From: Thermoplasmatales archaeon BRNA1
GTDB taxonomy: Archaea; Thermoplasmatota; Thermoplasmata; Methanomassiliicoccales; Methanomethylophilaceae
Direction of reading: 5' to 3'
Assembly: GCA_000350305.1 (NCBI GenBank)
Contig: CP002916.1
Location: forward strand, 620,001 to 684,000
Length of the DNA stretch: 64,000 nucleotides
Shown: positions 62,850 to 64,000 of the stretch, piece by piece
How the letters are laid out: each line of letters begins with the position of its first letter
Position numbering within the stretch: the first letter of the stretch is position 1
Position numbers and translations under genes: made by a program
The notes under the pieces: generated by a model
What the model was told of the DNA's origin: nothing
The model's database searches: none
Seen by the model: only the letters and a program-made list of their open reading frames with translations

Positions 62850-64000
62850 ATGGCAAAAACCGCGGGAAAGAAGGACGTTCAGCCCCTGAACAAATGGAAG
62901 GCAATCACGGACCAGGAATGGCGTGCCAACAGGCAGTCCAAGACCGACGAGGTCAAGGAGATCGTCGAGGGCATCATCGAGCAGGTCCGCACCGGAGGGG
63001 ACAAGGCCCTGAAGGAGCTCACCGAGAAGTTCGACAAGACCAAGCTCACCCGCATCTCCGTCTCCCGCGACGAGATCGACAAGGCGTACGAGAAGGTCGA
63101 CCCCGACATCGTCGACGAGCTCGAGAACGCCGCCTACAACATCCAGAGGTTCCACAGGATGCAGCTCCCGCCCGACATGTGGACATCGGAGGTCGAGCCC
63201 GGGATCACCCTCGGAGTGAAGTCCACCCCTCTCGAGAGGGTCGGATGCTACATCCCTGGAGGCCTCGCGTCCTACCCCTCCACCGCGCTCATGACCGTTG
63301 TCGCCGCGAAGACCGCAGGCGTCGACGAGGTCATCTGCTGCACCCCCGCACCCGTCAACCCCATCACCCTCGTCGCCCTCGACATCGCCGGATGCGACGA
63401 GATCTACACCGTCGGAGGCGCCCAGGCGATCGCCGCCATGGCCCTCGGAACCGAGAGCATCGAGCCCGTCCAGAAGATCGTCGGACCCGGGAACAGGTTC
63501 GTCACCGAGGCGAAGATCCTCCTGCAGAACATCTGCGGCATAGACTTCCCCGCGGGTCCCTCCGAGGCCGCCGTCCTCGCCGATTCCTCCGCTGTCCCCG
63601 AGTTCGTCGCAGCCGACCTGGTCGCCCAGGGGGAGCACGGACCCTCCTCGGCCTTCGTCCTCGTCACCGACGACGAGACCCTTCCCGACAAGGTCTGGAA
63701 GTGCATGGAGGAGCAGGTCGCCGAGGCCCCCAGGAGGGACATCATCGTACAGTCCTTCCAGAACTCCGGATACATCGTCTGCAAGGACATGGAGCTCGCC
63801 ATCGAGACCATGAACGAGGTCGCCCCCGAGCACCTATGCATACAGGTCAGGGACCCCATGGACGTCCTCTCGAAGATCAGGAATGCCGGTTCCATCTTCG
63901 TCGGACCCTACACACCCATTGCCGCCGGCGACTACGCGAGCGGTACCAACCACGTCCTCCCAACCTCGGGATACGCCACCATGTGCTCCGGTCTCACCGT
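62850..64000 (+). CDS. hisD: Histidinol dehydrogenase (3' end beyond the window)
   Basis: 383 codons are seen from ATG 62850, near the full length of the family (~430). The signature 'VGCYIPGGLASYPSTALMTV', 'GGAQAIAAMALGTESI', 'KIVGPGNRFVTEAKILL', 'DFPAGPSEAAVLAD' and 'EHLCIQV' are all present, including the catalytic Glu/His region 'EVAPEHL' and zinc-ligand 'QGEHG'. It performs the last two oxidations of histidine synthesis. A CTTATTAAG box lies about 30 nt upstream of the start. Confidence 0.95.
   Translation, partial: MAKTAGKKDVQPLNKWKAITDQEWRANRQSKTDEVKEIVEGIIEQVRTGGDKALKELTEKFDKTKLTRISVSRDEIDKAYEKVDPDIVDELENAAYNIQRFHRMQLPPDMWTSEVEPGITLGVKSTPLERVGCYIPGGLASYPSTALMTVVAAKTAGVDEVICCTPAPVNPITLVALDIAGCDEIYTVGGAQAIAAMALGTESIEPVQKIVGPGNRFVTEAKILLQNICGIDFPAGPSEAAVLADSSAVPEFVAADLVAQGEHGPSSAFVLVTDDETLPDKVWKCMEEQVAEAPRRDIIVQSFQNSGYIVCKDMELAIETMNEVAPEHLCIQVRDPMDVLSKIRNAGSIFVGPYTPIAAGDYASGTNHVLPTSGYATMCSGLT

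Overview
The window looks like the chromosome of a host-associated methanogen of the order Methanomassiliicoccales (Methanomethylophilaceae-like, Thermoplasmatota). This is an inference from gene content. Archaeal information-processing genes (Orc1/Cdc6, RFC small subunit, archaeal-type GluRS, archaeal RibC/RibL) sit beside bacterial-type C1-folate genes (SHMT, formate-THF ligase), a MtbA/MtaA-like methylcobamide:CoM methyltransferase, many Sel1-repeat proteins and two in-frame amber codons. Every complete gene end I checked uses TGA (about 48) or TAA (7), and none uses TAG. Together these suggest a pyrrolysine-decoding archaeon. TATA boxes about 25 nt upstream of starts, several leaderless starts, a stand-alone 5S rRNA gene and about 60% GC fit the same picture. 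No tRNA gene, no 16S/23S rRNA gene and no transposase was recognised.

Layout. 1-6.8 kb: a UbiD-family decarboxylase (cut by the edge), a TetR regulator divergent from an MMPL exporter with two copies of a palindromic operator between them, GluRS and a DtxR-type metal regulator. 6.8-14.6 kb: DUF1638, SHMT, small hypotheticals, a ribBLCH riboflavin operon with a perfect inverted repeat at its promoter, an FNT-family channel and a Y-family polymerase. 14.9-20.2 kb: an MscS channel, a large FN3-like surface protein, an ATPase-gene remnant and an aminotransferase. 20.3-28.6 kb: a PUA/PAPS-reductase/ferredoxin fusion with cysE and cysS, tRNA 2-thiolation enzyme, cdc6, NIF3 and RFC small subunit. 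28.6-37.0 kb: an amber-containing phenylacetate-CoA ligase-like gene, four Sel1-repeat proteins, a second ATPase remnant, formate-THF ligase and an amber-containing HAD phosphatase. 37.1-39.8 kb: an ArsR/ZntA metal-efflux pair.

39.9-48.5 kb is the most unusual block. It is a tightly coupled five-gene operon encoding an Hsp70 fused to a VWA domain, a 1001-residue J-like/zinc-ribbon/beta-repeat protein, a zinc-ribbon GTPase, a GrpE-like exchange factor that appears to start with ACG, and a second Hsp70. It reads as a self-contained chaperone-GTPase machine and is my best candidate for an undescribed system.

48.5-64 kb: a bacterial-type pseudouridine synthase, pirin, parvulin with an H1-like Lys/Ala-rich protein, HxlR, 5S rRNA, a methyltransferase, EamA, an asparagine-synthase-like protein, a graveyard of DUF4143 ATPase fragments ending in a cas-less CRISPR array (7 repeats, 6 spacers), a DUF2075 nuclease/helicase, a secreted transglutaminase-like protein, a purine-type permease, a class II Fic protein behind a duplicated operator, and the start of hisD.

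Two signals run across the features. A 10-mer, TCTGGCACTT, and its 8-base core recur on both strands far more often than expected, in genes and between them. Decayed DUF4143 ATPase genes repeatedly abut tandem direct repeats: a 33-bp period at two loci and the CRISPR array at the third.
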